Shown: positions 49,347-58,408, numbered from the stretch's first letter. The stretch is 64,000 nt of DNA from Sulfuricella sp. (GCA_028713975.1 JAQTNE010000006.1:98614-162613); one strand, 5' to 3'. Notes: generated from the sequence alone by a model not told the origin. Translations and numbers: made by a program.

Positions 49347-51143
49347 GTGGACATTAAAGAATTCCTTGCCGGTTTGCCCCATCTTCCGGGGGTGTACCGT
49401 ATGCACAATGCGGGCGATGAGGTGATTTACGTCGGCAAGGCGCGCGACCTCAAAAAACGGGTTTCCTCCTATTTCCAAAAAACGACGCTGGCGCCGCGCA
49501 CCGGCCTGATGGTGTCGCAAATCGCCCGGATCGAGACCACTGTCACGCGCACCGAAGCCGAAGCGCTGCTGCTGGAAAACAACCTGATAAAAGCGCTGGC
49601 GCCGCGTTACAACGTCTTGTTCCGCGACGATAAATCTTATCCTTACATCATGCTCTCCGGCCATCAATTCCCGCGCTTGGGGTTGTTTCGTGGCACGCCC
49701 GACAAGAAAAACCAGTATTTCGGGCCGTTCCCCAATGCCGGCGCGGTTCGGGAAAGCATCCAGTTGCTCCAGAAAGTGTTCCGGCTGCGCACCTGCGAGA
49801 ATAGTGTTTTCAGCAACCGTACCCGGCCATGTTTGCTGTACCAGATCAAACGCTGCACCGGGCCTTGCGTTGGGCTGATTGGCGAGGACGCTTACCGTAA
49901 CGACGTGAAAGAGGCCGCCCAGTTTCTTGAGGGCAAGGAACAGCAGGTGCTGGAACGGCTGGAAGCGGCGATGCAACTGGCGGCGGATGAGTTGCGCTAT
50001 GAGGAAGCGAAAGTGTTCCGTGACCAGATCATGGCGTTGCGCACGATTCAGGAGCGGCAGTTCGTCAGCGGCGAGAGCGGGCTGGATGCGGATGTGGTCG
50101 CCTGCGTCGAGGAGGACGGCGTTGTTTGCGTCAACCTGGTGATGATCCGGGGTGGGCGGCATTTGGGCGATAAAAGTTTTTTCCCGAAAAATGCTGAGGA
50201 GTGCGACGCAGCAACCGCGCTGGAAGCGTTCCTGGCGCAGCATTACATTGGCCGTTCGGTGCCGCCCCTGATCATTGTCAGCGAAAAACCTGGTGATGAC
50301 ATGATGGAGGCGCTTCTGGCCGAGCAGTCAAAGCACAAAGTTGTGATCAGCGCTAACCCAATCGGCGAGCGCCGCATGTGGCTGAAGATGGCGACGGAAA
50401 ATGCAAAAATCGCCATCTCCCAGCGCCTGAGCCAGCAATCCACTCAGGAAGCGCGTCTGCTGGCGCTGCTCCAGGCACTCGATTTGCCGGAGGGGACGCG
50501 GCGTATCGAGTGTTTCGATATTAGCCACACCATGGGTGAAGCGACGGTGGCTTCGTGCGTGGTGTACGACAATTTTTCCATGCAGAAGGGCGAATACCGG
50601 CGCTACAACATAACCGGCATTACACCCGGAGACGATTACGCCGCCATGCGCGATGCACTGACGCGCCGCTATCGCAAAATAGCGGCAGGCGAAGGCAGTG
50701 TGCCTGATCTGGTATTGATCGACGGCGGCAAGGGGCAGTTGACGGTGGCCGAAGAAGTGATGGCCGAGGTGGGTTTGAACGAAGTCGGCCTGATCGGCGT
50801 AGCTAAAGGAGCGGCACGCATCGCGGGCGAGGAGCAACTGATTTTTCCGGGACGCGAAAAGGCGTTACAATTAGCCAAGGATCATATCGGACTGCACTTG
50901 ATCCAGCAAATTCGCGATGAAGCCCACCGATTTGCCATTACCGGACACCGGGCGCGACGCGGCAAGGCGCGTTTGCATTCATCGCTGGAGGACATCGGCG
51001 GCGTGGGCGCGAAGCGGCGACAAAAGCTGTTGGCACGTTTTGGTGGCTTTCGCGGTGTGCAAGAGGCCAGTGTGGACGAACTGGCCAAAGTTGAAGGCAT
51101 TAGCCAGACATTGGCGGAAAAAATTTATCAGGAACTGCATTAA
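49347..51143 (+). CDS. uvrC: UvrC, excinuclease ABC subunit C
   Basis: Dual-incision nuclease of nucleotide excision repair. 598 residues. N-terminal GIY-YIG domain ([26 protein letters not shown]), UVR region, RNase H-like C-terminal endonuclease ([32 protein letters not shown]) and the helix-hairpin-helix end ([18 protein letters not shown]). GTG start; an in-frame stop 12 nt upstream excludes extension. Confidence 0.98.
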   Translation: MDIKEFLAGLPHLPGVYRMHNAGDEVIYVGKARDLKKRVSSYFQKTTLAPRTGLMVSQIARIETTVTRTEAEALLLENNLIKALAPRYNVLFRDDKSYPYIMLSGHQFPRLGLFRGTPDKKNQYFGPFPNAGAVRESIQLLQKVFRLRTCENSVFSNRTRPCLLYQIKRCTGPCVGLIGEDAYRNDVKEAAQFLEGKEQQVLERLEAAMQLAADELRYEEAKVFRDQIMALRTIQERQFVSGESGLDADVVACVEEDGVVCVNLVMIRGGRHLGDKSFFPKNAEECDAATALEAFLAQHYIGRSVPPLIIVSEKPGDDMMEALLAEQSKHKVVISANPIGERRMWLKMATENAKIAISQRLSQQSTQEARLLALLQALDLPEGTRRIECFDISHTMGEATVASCVVYDNFSMQKGEYRRYNITGITPGDDYAAMRDALTRRYRKIAAGEGSVPDLVLIDGGKGQLTVAEEVMAEVGLNEVGLIGVAKGAARIAGEEQLIFPGREKALQLAKDHIGLHLIQQIRDEAHRFAITGHRARRGKARLHSSLEDIGGVGAKRRQKLLARFGGFRGVQEASVDELAKVEGISQTLAEKIYQELH

Positions 51144-51145
51144 GT

Positions 51146-51718
51146 ATGCCGTTGAACATTCCCAATTTATTAACATGGCTGCGAATCCTGTTGATCCCGG
51201 TGTTTGCCGCTGTATTTTATCTGCCAGCGGAATGGCTGCATCCGCAGTGGGTCAATATCACCGCAACCCTGGTTTTTGCCGTGGCGGCAGTGACCGACTG
51301 GCTTGATGGCTACCTGGCTCGTGTTCTGAACCAGACCTCCGCCTTCGGCGCCTTTCTCGACCCGGTGGCAGACAAGTTGATGGTGGCGGCGGCGCTAATT
51401 CTGCTGGTGTGGAAAGGAAGGGTCGATGCGCCAATTGCGCTGATCATCGTTGGCCGGGAAATCGCCATTTCCGCATTGCGCGAATGGATGGCCGGAGTCG
51501 GTCAAGGCAAGAGCGTGGCGGTGTCGTTTATCGGCAAGCTCAAAACCACCGCGCAAATGGTAGCGATCCTGTTGCTGCTGTATCACGACCCGATATTGCA
51601 GCTTTTCGACACCCATTTATGGGGAACCTGGTTGATTTATATTGCTGCGATTTTGACTTTGTGGTCAATGGTTTATTATGTCAAGAAGGCCATGCCGCAG
51701 GCGATTGAGAAAGAATAA
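51146..51718 (+). CDS. pgsA: PgsA, CDP-diacylglycerol-glycerol-3-phosphate 3-phosphatidyltransferase
   Basis: Membrane enzyme of phosphatidylglycerol synthesis. 190 residues with several transmembrane helices and the complete CDP-alcohol phosphatidyltransferase motif (DWLDGYLARVLNQTSAFG and LDPVADK). It lies 2 nt after uvrC, the usual uvrC-pgsA-tRNA arrangement. Confidence 0.97.
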   Translation: MPLNIPNLLTWLRILLIPVFAAVFYLPAEWLHPQWVNITATLVFAVAAVTDWLDGYLARVLNQTSAFGAFLDPVADKLMVAAALILLVWKGRVDAPIALIIVGREIAISALREWMAGVGQGKSVAVSFIGKLKTTAQMVAILLLLYHDPILQLFDTHLWGTWLIYIAAILTLWSMVYYVKKAMPQAIEKE

Positions 51719-51731
51719 GCGGTATTTCGTC

Positions 51732-51759
51732 TTGACATGGCTTCCAGAATCATTAAAAT
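51732..51759 (+). promoter_or_regulatory. Predicted tRNA-Gly promoter
   Basis: Perfect -35 TTGACA (51732-51737) and -10 TAAAAT (51754-51759) with a 16-nt spacer, 14 nt before the tRNA gene. Confidence 0.75.
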
Positions 51760-51773
51760 GGCGGCTCTTAATT

Positions 51774-51849
51774 GCGGGAATAGCTCAGTTGGTAGAGCAC
51801 AACCTTGCCAAGGTTGGGGTCGAGAGTTCGAGTCTCTTTTCCCGCTCCA
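51774..51849 (+). tRNA. tRNA-Gly(GCC)
   Basis: 76 nt with acceptor GCGGGAA/TTCCCGC, D-arm AGCTCAGTTGGTAGAGC, anticodon stem-loop with GCC, T-loop GTTCGAG and an encoded CCA. Confidence 0.97.
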
Positions 51850-51856
51850 GATTCCA

Positions 51857-51885
51857 AGGGGAAAGCATGTGCTTTCCCCTTTTAG
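51857..51885 (+). terminator. Intrinsic terminator between tRNA-Gly and tRNA-Cys
   Basis: 12-bp stem AAGGGGAAAGCA / TGCTTTCCCCTT with a 2-nt centre, followed by TTAG. It would separate tRNA-Gly from the two downstream tRNAs, or partly attenuate them. Confidence 0.75.
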
Positions 51886-51924
51886 TTGAATTCGGCACAT
51901 GAATGTGCGCGTCTTGTTCCCAAT

Positions 51925-51998
51925 GGCGGGGTAGCAAAGTGGTTATGCAGCGGCCTGCAAAGCCGTCTACGCCGGTTCGATTCCGACCCCCGCCTCCA
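51925..51998 (+). tRNA. tRNA-Cys(GCA)
   Basis: 74 nt: acceptor GGCGGGG/CCCCGCC, D-arm with AAAGTGGTTATGC, anticodon GCA in CCTGCAAAG, T-loop GTTCGATTC, discriminator T and encoded CCA. Confidence 0.96.
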
Positions 51999-52036
51999 TA
52001 AATCCCAATGCGGCAGTCCGTAGGTTCAAACTCCCG

Positions 52037-52125
52037 GCCCGGATGGTGAAATAGGTAGACACAAGGGACTTAAAATCCCTCGCTGCTAACGCGGCGTGCC
52101 GGTTCGATTCCGGCTCCGGGCACCA
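52037..52125 (+). tRNA. tRNA-Leu(TAA)
   Basis: 89 nt with acceptor GCCCGGA/TCCGGGC, the long class II variable arm (CGCTGCTAACGCGGCG), anticodon TAA in GACTTAAAATCC, discriminator A and encoded CCA. Confidence 0.97.
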
Positions 52126-52294
52126 GTTTTCAGCCGATTTTCTGTCTCGTTTTTGTTTCGCAATTCCAATATGGACATCCTGTTTCTTCGTTGGATTTAT
52201 TCTTTAAGCGGGGCTTCAGATCGGCTTTCTGCTCCCGGTTCGCCCTTCTAAACTCTGCAAGCCGATGTTTATTCTGGCGACGCGAAGACTTCCT

Positions 52295-53671
52295 TCACCT
52301 TCCCCACGTTGCCGCCATGACGAGTACCGCGAGCGCCATCACAGCCGTAGCAAGCCAGCCGAGAATTTGGAGCCGGCGCGAGACTACGAATTGCCCCATG
52401 ATATCCGGCCTTGATGCCATCAGCATCATCACTGCCATGATAGGCACGGCAATGACGCCATTGATGACGGCGCTCCAGAACAGCGCCTTGATCGGGTCGA
52501 TGGGCGTAAAGTTAAGCGCCACGCCCAACAGGGTCGCGATGGTCAGGATCAGGTAAAAGCCCCGCGCCTGCAGGAGCTTGCGACCAAGCCCGATTCGCCA
52601 TTCGAAAGCTTCCGCCACGGCATACGCGGCGGAAGCGCCGAGAATCGGTACGGCGAGCAGCCCCGTACCAATGATACCTGCGGTGAACAGCGCGAACGCG
52701 AATTCTCCGGCCAAGGGGCGCAGCGCCTCTGCCGCTTGGGATGAGGTCTGGATGTCGGTGATGCCATGCAGGTGCAGCGTCACCGCTGCCGTCAGTATGA
52801 TGAAAAAAGAAACGAGATTGGAAAACCCCATGCCGATGTAGGTATCGAGCTTGATGCGCTGCAGGTGGACAGTGGCTTGTTCCGGCGCATTTCTCAGCGG
52901 TTCATCGCCTTTTGTCGCGCGTTGCTCCTCCACTTCCTGAGATGCCTGCCAGAAGAAGAGATATGGGCTGATGGTAGTGCCTAACACAGCCACCACCGCG
53001 ACCACGTAATCCGTTTTGAACGATATCGATGGCATGATGGTCTGGTAGAACACTTCGCCCCACGGCACTTTGACGACGAACACGGTGGCCACATAAGCAA
53101 AGAGCGCCAGGGTCAGCGCTTTCAGAATGGGCGCGTAGCGTGGAAAAGGAATGAAGATTTGCAGCAACAGCGATGTCGCGGCAAAAGCTATCGCATACAG
53201 GTGTGCCGGGCCGCCGATGAGCAGTTTCAGCGCTGCCCCCATCGCGCCGATATCGGCGGCGATGTTGATCGTGTTGGCAATCAGCAACAGTATGACAAGT
53301 CCATGTAGAAGTACGGGCGAATAATGCTGACGGATATTGGCGGCGAGACCGTCGCCTGTGACCCGACCGATGCGCGCACTTACGATCTGGATGCCAACCA
53401 TGAGCGGAAACGTGAAGAACGCCGTCCACAGCATCCCATATCCGAATGCGGCGCCAACTTGGGAATAGGTAGCGATGCCGCTCGGATCATCGTCGGCCGC
53501 TCCGGTTATGAGGCCGGGCCCCATTTTTCTCCAGGGCGACTGGTTTTTCAGGAGGGCGATTCTATACTTATCGATTTTCGTGATGTTCCCCCGGCAGGAT
53601 GTGGATGAAACCGCACATGGTATAGGAGGTGAATAGTCCCAGGAGCGATAAAGTGACGAGGATAACGGCAA
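52295..53671 (-). CDS. Divergent NRAMP-family metal-ion transporter
   Basis: Polytopic membrane protein (about 11 helices) of the NRAMP/LeuT fold, up to 458 residues. The first helix reads GPGLITGAADDDPSGIATYS, where classical Mn/Fe NRAMPs have DPGN. The sixth reads GTTISPYLFFWQAS, where they have a metal-binding Met (MPHN). The loss of these ligands points to another substrate (possibly Mg, or unknown). The start is unclear. The TTG at 53671 is the only normal start codon upstream of the ATG at 53526, which would cut into the first helix. Its 5' end overlaps a small ORF. Confidence 0.82.
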   Translation of the reverse strand: MPLSSSLYRSWDYSPPIPCAVSSTSCRGNITKIDKYRIALLKNQSPWRKMGPGLITGAADDDPSGIATYSQVGAAFGYGMLWTAFFTFPLMVGIQIVSARIGRVTGDGLAANIRQHYSPVLLHGLVILLLIANTINIAADIGAMGAALKLLIGGPAHLYAIAFAATSLLLQIFIPFPRYAPILKALTLALFAYVATVFVVKVPWGEVFYQTIMPSISFKTDYVVAVVAVLGTTISPYLFFWQASQEVEEQRATKGDEPLRNAPEQATVHLQRIKLDTYIGMGFSNLVSFFIILTAAVTLHLHGITDIQTSSQAAEALRPLAGEFAFALFTAGIIGTGLLAVPILGASAAYAVAEAFEWRIGLGRKLLQARGFYLILTIATLLGVALNFTPIDPIKALFWSAVINGVIAVPIMAVMMLMASRPDIMGQFVVSRRLQILGWLATAVMALAVLVMAATWGR

Positions 53672-53684
53672 TGGTGTAAAGCAT
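53568..53684 (-). pseudogene. Truncated Lmo0937/DUF5670-type small membrane protein
   Basis: 38 residues: MLYTIAVILVTLSLLGLFTSYT and then CGFIHIL, very like the 45-50 residue Lmo0937-family proteins. Those continue with a second hydrophobic stretch and RLIQG. Here the sequence switches after HIL to PGEHHENR and stops. It has a GGAAAG ribosome binding site and a hairpin upstream. It looks like a gene whose 3' part was replaced at a recombination junction with the NRAMP gene, but a functional short form cannot be excluded. Confidence 0.55.
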
Positions 53685-53704
53685 GATTGCTTTCTTTCCG
53701 TATG

Positions 53705-53728
53705 GCGGAGTTAAACATTCAACTCCGC
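53705..53728. repeat. 8-bp stem hairpin upstream of the minus-strand transporter region
   Basis: GCGGAGTT and AACTCCGC are exact reverse complements around an 8-nt loop, about 20 nt upstream of the ATG of the small membrane ORF. No T-run on either side, so it may be a leader hairpin or a palindromic protein site. The rest of 53729-53894 shows nothing recognisable. Confidence 0.55.
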
Positions 53729-53894
53729 ACGTTGCCGCAATAATGCAATTTTGCCACAAAGACGCTCTGTGTGTTTTCATACATATCACCCCACTAAGCA
53801 CATCTCCCCGGCCTAGTTCTGATTTAGCGTTGTGGCGGTTGACACGGTAATCGGGGCGTCGTACCGTGGCGGGCTTATTTCCCGGAAAACGCTT

Positions 53895-54113
53895 ATGCAA
53901 ACTTTGGATTTTCAGCTTAAAGGCGAATACATCGAACTCTGCAACCTGCTCAAGGCTGTCGGCGTAGCGGAAAGCGGCGGGCGCGGCAAGATATTGGTTG
54001 CGGAAGGTAAGGTCAGGGTCGATGGCCAGCCAGAGAGCCGCAAAACGGCCAAAATTCGAGCCGGGCAGGTGGTCGAGTGCCTCGGGGTGCAAATTGCTGT
54101 GGCAGGGCTGTAG
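53895..54113 (+). CDS. S4-domain RNA-binding protein (YbcJ-like)
   Basis: 72 residues, essentially one S4 domain: LDFQLKGEYIELCNLLKAVGVAESGGRGKILVAEGKVRVDG. Start taken at ATG 53895 (MQTLDFQL); the track's extension is untypical. Probably binds structured RNA; the cellular target is unknown. Confidence 0.92.
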   Translation: MQTLDFQLKGEYIELCNLLKAVGVAESGGRGKILVAEGKVRVDGQPESRKTAKIRAGQVVECLGVQIAVAGL

Positions 54114-54132
54114 CCAGGGTTACGCTTCGATC

Positions 54133-54468
54133 ATGCCGAATCCGTTTTCAGCACGCTGGACTGCCAAGGGCAATAATCTGTGCCTTGGCCAGTGGGAAAT
54201 CCATTATCTCGACCGTCCGTTTGAGCTTGATGCCGGGCGGCGCGACAAGGATATGGGAACCTTCGGCATATTCAGTTACATCTACCCGGATGAAGAAGAT
54301 TTTGCAGAAGGCTTGCCGGAGGACGAATGGATTATTGAAAGCGCCGGATGGTTGGCCGAGCTGTTTGCCGCGAATGGGATTCTCGCCGATGACGCGCACA
54401 TGCGCTGGTTCTATCAGGCGATAAACCCACATGACTGGCGTTGCGGTAGTTGTGGAGGATGCCTCTGA
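54133..54468 (+). CDS. Hypothetical acidic protein with C-terminal CxxCxxC
   Basis: Not recognised. 111 residues from ATG 54133, rich in acidic and aromatic residues (FGIFSYIYPDEEDFAEGLPEDEW), ending WRCGSCGGCL. The Cys cluster could bind a metal. It follows the S4 gene by 19 nt, so the two may be co-transcribed. It converges on the sensor gene at 54509. Confidence 0.7.
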   Translation: MPNPFSARWTAKGNNLCLGQWEIHYLDRPFELDAGRRDKDMGTFGIFSYIYPDEEDFAEGLPEDEWIIESAGWLAELFAANGILADDAHMRWFYQAINPHDWRCGSCGGCL

Positions 54469-54508
54469 TACGCCGGTTCTTGCCAGCCCTTGCGGTTACC
54501 TTCGGTTC

Positions 54509-55405
54509 CTAGGCTGCATGCCCCCTGGCTACAGCCCTTTCCAGGGTATCGGAGGCGTGATCGAATACGTGAAAAGCGGCATCCAGGGCTCTGGTGGCGG
54601 CACTGAAATAATGTTCGGCATCAATCGCCGGCCGGTCGACATTGATCAGTTTTTCGTCCAGCAAGGTGAGGAATTCATGGATGGACTGGTTGGCCACCTC
54701 CCACGCCTGGGCAATCGATGCGATCTTTTCATGGGCGGCGCCGGCATTGACCAGGTCGGCGCTTACCCACCCCATGGTTTCGCTGATTTGCTCTTCCAGG
54801 AAACGCAGCTTGATTCGGGCGACGCTGGAACAACGGCCTTGTGCCGCCACGCCGGCGCCTAATCCTCGTGCCTGCCCCAGCCCTTCGGCGACGGATGGAA
54901 TGTCGCTCCACAGGGCGTTTACCAGAGCGGCATCGGCGGAACACGTGCTGACAATCTGGCTACGCTCGGCCACATCCCCCAGCGAATAAAGAACCGCGCG
55001 GATAAGCTCGCTGTGGCGGCGGAAACTGTCTCCCAACGACAGTGTCAGCACTTCGTTATGCAATGCCTGCCAGACGTTCCGGATGCTGTCCCAGCGCTGT
55101 GCCGTCAATAGGCCTTTGTTGCGCAGGACATCCAGTCTGGACATGTCGTTCTCTATTTCAGCCTGTTTTTTCTCAAGCCGGGGTTTGAACGAACTGTCTC
55201 CACTCAGGAAGGCATTCACCATGCCCCGGTGCTGCTGCAAATCGAGCAGCAACCGCATGACCAGGCGGTTGACACGGATACCCTCCAGCCGGAGCGACAG
55301 GCACTTCTTCCGCTCTTTCCCGTTAAGGTAAGAAGCGAGGCCGATGGTTGCGGCGGCCAGAGCCAGAAAAATCATCCATTCCAGGTTGCCCATTAAATAT
55401 TGCAT
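54509..55405 (-). CDS. Membrane protein with nitrate/nitrite-sensor (NIT)-like region
   Basis: 298 residues from ATG 55405, with GGGGGTG upstream. One N-terminal transmembrane helix (WMIFLALAAATIGLASYL), then an all-helical region with VMRLLLDLQQHRGMVNAFLSGD. That stretch resembles the LQxERG helix of NIT domains, and the rest is consistent with the second half of a NIT-like bundle. No kinase, HAMP or signalling domain follows. It starts 7 nt after the stop of the chemoreceptor gene, which itself has no sensing domain. A partnership is inferred, not shown. Confidence 0.7.
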   Translation of the reverse strand: MQYLMGNLEWMIFLALAAATIGLASYLNGKERKKCLSLRLEGIRVNRLVMRLLLDLQQHRGMVNAFLSGDSSFKPRLEKKQAEIENDMSRLDVLRNKGLLTAQRWDSIRNVWQALHNEVLTLSLGDSFRRHSELIRAVLYSLGDVAERSQIVSTCSADAALVNALWSDIPSVAEGLGQARGLGAGVAAQGRCSSVARIKLRFLEEQISETMGWVSADLVNAGAAHEKIASIAQAWEVANQSIHEFLTLLDEKLINVDRPAIDAEHYFSAATRALDAAFHVFDHASDTLERAVARGHAA

Positions 55406-55412
55406 CCTCTCA

Positions 55413-56618
55413 TCACCCCCGGAAGTTAGCCAGAGAAGTCCGCATTCCGCCTGCCAGATAGGCGAGGTGCGCGGCCATTTCCGCAGATTCGGCGGCGGCG
55501 TGGCTGTTGACCTGCGCGCTGTCGGCGATTTGCTCGACGTGCCGTGCAATTTCGGCGCTGTTCGAACTTTGCTGCTGGGTGGCGGAGGCAATCTGGTGTA
55601 CCCGGTCCAAGGCGGCTGTTGCCTGCGTGTCGATTTCCGATAGCACTTCCGTGGCGCCGTTGGCGTGTGTCACGCTTTTTTGCGCTTTGCTGCCCGCCGC
55701 GGCCATGTGTACAACCGCTTGCTGAATCTCGGTCTGGATCGCGGCGACAGTGCCGGTAATTTCATCGGCAGAGGTGCGGGCCCGCTGTGCCAGTTTTCTT
55801 ACCTCGTCCGCCACCACGGCGAACCCGCGCCCCGATTCGCCGGCGCGCGCCGCTTCGATGGCGGCGTTCAGCGCGAGTAGATTGGTCTGGTCGGAAATAT
55901 CCCTGATCAGCCCGGTGGCCTGATTGACCTCGGTCGAGCGTTGCGCCAGGTGATCCATCAGTTGGGAAACTTCGTCCACGGCTTGGGCAAGGGACTGAAT
56001 TTCGCCGGAAGAGTTCGAGATTGCGCGCCGGCCTTCTGTGGCCAGTTCGCTGACCTTGTGCGAGGTTTGCTCTGCTTCTTTGCTCTGGGATGCCACCTCG
56101 GTAATGCTGACCGTCATCTGTTCCACCGCCGCCGCAGTGTGGGATGCCGAATCGCCCTGCTGGATTGCGGCATCGGCCACCATGCCGGCGCTTTTGCTCA
56201 GTTCTACCGTTGCGTGGGCCACTTCGGAAGAGGCGGCGCGGATTTCCGCAACAATGCGCCCGACCTCTCGTGCCGTATCGTTGAATTTCCTGGCTAACTG
56301 CCCCCCTTCGGGAGTGGCCGCCGGAATCATGCGGGCACCGAAGTCGCCCTTTTCAAGGCGGGTATTGGCCTCTTGCAACTCGCGGAGCAAGCAGGCCAGC
56401 ATAGAGAACAGTGAGGCCAGCAGATACCAGGACAAAAGCGTCAGGCCGCCGAATATTAAAGCCATCGCGGTCGTTATTGCCTTGCTGGTGGTGACGCTGA
56501 AGAGAAGGGCGCCGAATGATGACGATGCCAGACCTGCCGCCAGGGTGATTTTCCAGCCAAGGGGAAGGCGGCTCAGCCAGGCGGTCGCAGGTAGCGCCCC
56601 GCAATGCACTCGATTCAA
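55413..56618 (-). CDS. Methyl-accepting chemotaxis protein without ligand-binding domain
   Basis: 401 residues from TTG 56618 (AAGGAAG site upstream). Two adjacent transmembrane helices ([21 protein letters not shown] and [20 protein letters not shown]) leave practically no periplasmic loop. A HAMP-like segment and the signalling domain follow, with the tip [19 protein letters not shown] and [17 protein letters not shown]. It may sense through the membrane, or through the membrane protein encoded directly downstream. Confidence 0.93.
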   Translation of the reverse strand: MNRVHCGALPATAWLSRLPLGWKITLAAGLASSSFGALLFSVTTSKAITTAMALIFGGLTLLSWYLLASLFSMLACLLRELQEANTRLEKGDFGARMIPAATPEGGQLARKFNDTAREVGRIVAEIRAASSEVAHATVELSKSAGMVADAAIQQGDSASHTAAAVEQMTVSITEVASQSKEAEQTSHKVSELATEGRRAISNSSGEIQSLAQAVDEVSQLMDHLAQRSTEVNQATGLIRDISDQTNLLALNAAIEAARAGESGRGFAVVADEVRKLAQRARTSADEITGTVAAIQTEIQQAVVHMAAAGSKAQKSVTHANGATEVLSEIDTQATAALDRVHQIASATQQQSSNSAEIARHVEQIADSAQVNSHAAAESAEMAAHLAYLAGGMRTSLANFRG

Positions 56619-56723
56619 AATGGAACTTCCTTCATCATGAAAATGCAGTTGATAAAAACAAGCCTTCTAAATGAATGTTGTCCAGCATCATGACATGGAT
56701 GGAAAAGCCAGTAAAGGAGAGGG

Positions 56724-56749
56724 TGAATCACGTCGCCAGGCGTGATTCA
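56724..56749 (-). terminator. Hairpin at the end of the thioredoxin-like gene
   Basis: 9-bp perfect stem TGAATCACG / CGTGATTCA with an 8-nt loop; the gene's stop codon lies in one arm. No U-tract follows, so it may be a weak terminator or an mRNA-stabilising hairpin. Confidence 0.45.
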
Positions 56750-57127
56750 GGCCGGATGAGGCGCCATCTTTCCTGCTGCGCTGCCGGCAGCATGCCGCTC
56801 AATAAAACTGTCGAGAAAGCGGCGCAAAAATCCCTCTGTCTGAACGCTGTGAAAGCGGTCGATTCCCTGCCCGTGGCTGTAGGCGATGACTGTCGGGAAG
56901 CCTTTCGCCTGGTGCCGCCCGGCGATTCTCATGTTTTCGTCAGCATCGACATTGGCCAGCACAAATTTCCCGTTATATTCCTTGACCAGTTTTTCCAGCA
57001 TCGGTGTCAGCACCCGGCACGGGCTGCACCATTCGGCGCTGATGTCCAGCAGCACCGGAACATCGTGTGAACGGGCAACCACCAACTCTTCGAAGTTGGC
57101 TTCTTCTACATCGTATGAGAGATCCAT
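56747..57127 (-). CDS. Thioredoxin-like protein (WCSPC)
   Basis: 126 residues from ATG 57127; no clear ribosome binding site. Thioredoxin fold with PVLLDISAEWCSPCRVLTPMLEKLVKEY and the cis-Pro loop KGFPTVIAY. The active site WCSPC differs from the usual WCGPC. It resembles the first domain of YbbN/CnoX but lacks the TPR tail. No signal peptide, so probably cytoplasmic. Confidence 0.88.
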   Translation of the reverse strand: MDLSYDVEEANFEELVVARSHDVPVLLDISAEWCSPCRVLTPMLEKLVKEYNGKFVLANVDADENMRIAGRHQAKGFPTVIAYSHGQGIDRFHSVQTEGFLRRFLDSFIERHAAGSAAGKMAPHPA

Positions 57128-57153
57128 CGTATTGAACAATTCGTGAAGTTTGA

Positions 57154-57182
57154 AAAATGAGCGGTATTTTAAATAGACCGCA
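57154..57182 (-). terminator. Possible terminator after the SCO gene
   Basis: On the minus strand GCGGT pairs with ACCGC around an AT-rich loop and is followed by TCATTTTTC. The stem is short, and the call is tentative. Confidence 0.4.
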
Positions 57183-57230
57183 CGTTTGTTGCCACTACCT
57201 ATGCCCCGGCATCGAACCCGGAGCCGCTCG

Positions 57231-57863
57231 CTATCTGTTGTTTTGAGGCCCCGTCCTGGCAGGCAAAGTCCGCGGGGCATTTTCCTTCATCAATTTGCTG
57301 ATCCGGTCGGCGATCTCCGCAGGCGGGGTGGCATAGGCGAATTTGGCCAGAAAATTCCCATCCGGCCCCAGCAGGTACATGCCCGCCGAATGATCCACCG
57401 AATAATTGTTCTTCTCCGCGCCGGGTTCCCAGTGCTTCTCGTAGCGCACCTTGAAGTGGTCGGCCACGCGGCGCACCAGTTCTGAGGAGCCGGAGAGGCC
57501 GATGATGCGCGGGTTGAAGAACGCGGTGTAGTTGCGCAATACCTCGGGCGTATCCCGTTCCGGATCCACCGTTACGAAAATGGGTTGCAGCAAATCGGCC
57601 TGCTTGCCGAGTTTTTTCATGACTAGCGACATTTCCGCCAGAGTGGTCGGGCAGATATCCGGGCAGAAGGTGTAACCGAAAGCGATGATTTGAAAGCGCC
57701 CCGGAAAATCCTGATCGGTAACTGCTTGTCCGCGGGTATTCATCAACAGGTAACGGGAGACAATTCCGGATTCCGCTTGTTCTTCCCCGCCGGGCGCGTC
57801 TGCCCGGGCGGGAGCCGCACAGATCAGGGCGGCGGAAAGGACTATAATGTACAGTCTTTTCAT
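57231..57863 (-). CDS. SCO1/SenC/PrrC-family copper chaperone
   Basis: Secreted thioredoxin-fold protein that delivers copper to cytochrome oxidase or senses redox state. 210 residues: signal peptide (LYIIVLSAALICAAPARA), the copper motif FGYTFCPDICPTTL (CxxxC) and the distal His in SVDHSAGMYLLGPDG. All three copper ligands are present. It follows a small secreted-protein gene by 6 nt. Confidence 0.95.
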   Translation of the reverse strand: MKRLYIIVLSAALICAAPARADAPGGEEQAESGIVSRYLLMNTRGQAVTDQDFPGRFQIIAFGYTFCPDICPTTLAEMSLVMKKLGKQADLLQPIFVTVDPERDTPEVLRNYTAFFNPRIIGLSGSSELVRRVADHFKVRYEKHWEPGAEKNNYSVDHSAGMYLLGPDGNFLAKFAYATPPAEIADRISKLMKENAPRTLPARTGPQNNR

Positions 57864-57869
57864 CGGGTC

Positions 57870-58217
57870 TTACTTCGGTGCAGTAGCCGGGAGGGCGGCC
57901 TGCAGGCGCCGGGTTGTTTCATCCACCTGGCCGTTGAGAGTGGGCCCGTCCGGGCAGGCGGTTTGCTCCTGCCGGGATTGGGCGAGGAAGGACTCGTTGG
58001 TGGCTTCCTCGAAAGCGGCTCCATATTGCCGTGCCTTGGGCGCATGCTGGATCATTGTCGTCTTGATGCGGGCAGAGGTGTCCGCGTAGCCGCAGGCAAG
58101 AGCCTGGCCGTTGAGGCGGCCTAAATCGCGAACCTCCGCCAGGCCGGCACCAGTGGCGGCAGCGTGGATGGCGGGCGCAAAACTCAGAAAACACAGCAGT
58201 AGGGCAAAACGCTTCAT
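57870..58217 (-). CDS. Small secreted protein upstream of SCO
   Basis: 115 residues from ATG 58217: signal peptide MKRFALLLCFLSFAPAIHA, then a mature part with two cysteines (LACGYADTSARIKTT and QTACPDGPT) likely to form a disulfide. Not assigned to a family. The 6-nt spacing to the SCO gene suggests one operon and perhaps a shared periplasmic redox or copper role (inference). Confidence 0.8.
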   Translation of the reverse strand: MKRFALLLCFLSFAPAIHAAATGAGLAEVRDLGRLNGQALACGYADTSARIKTTMIQHAPKARQYGAAFEEATNESFLAQSRQEQTACPDGPTLNGQVDETTRRLQAALPATAPK

Positions 58218-58408
58218 TCGTTTTCTCCATTGAATATCGCGGGTGTAGCGATGAAGAATTATAACAGTCTTGGTGGAGTGAGAAAGCCTAATCTTTACAA
58301 GCCGTAGCATCGCGTGCCTGATTCACGAAGCGCCTGTCACGCTTGCTAAAGTTCCGCTACAGTCTACATTTAGAGAGTAAACGAAACAGCGTTTTAATGA
58401 GGATGTGC

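Noticed and set aside
53685-54092. 174-aa minus-strand ORF ending in the small membrane protein
   Set aside because: Its upstream part is antisense to the S4 gene and has no protein-like features; only the last 38 codons look real.
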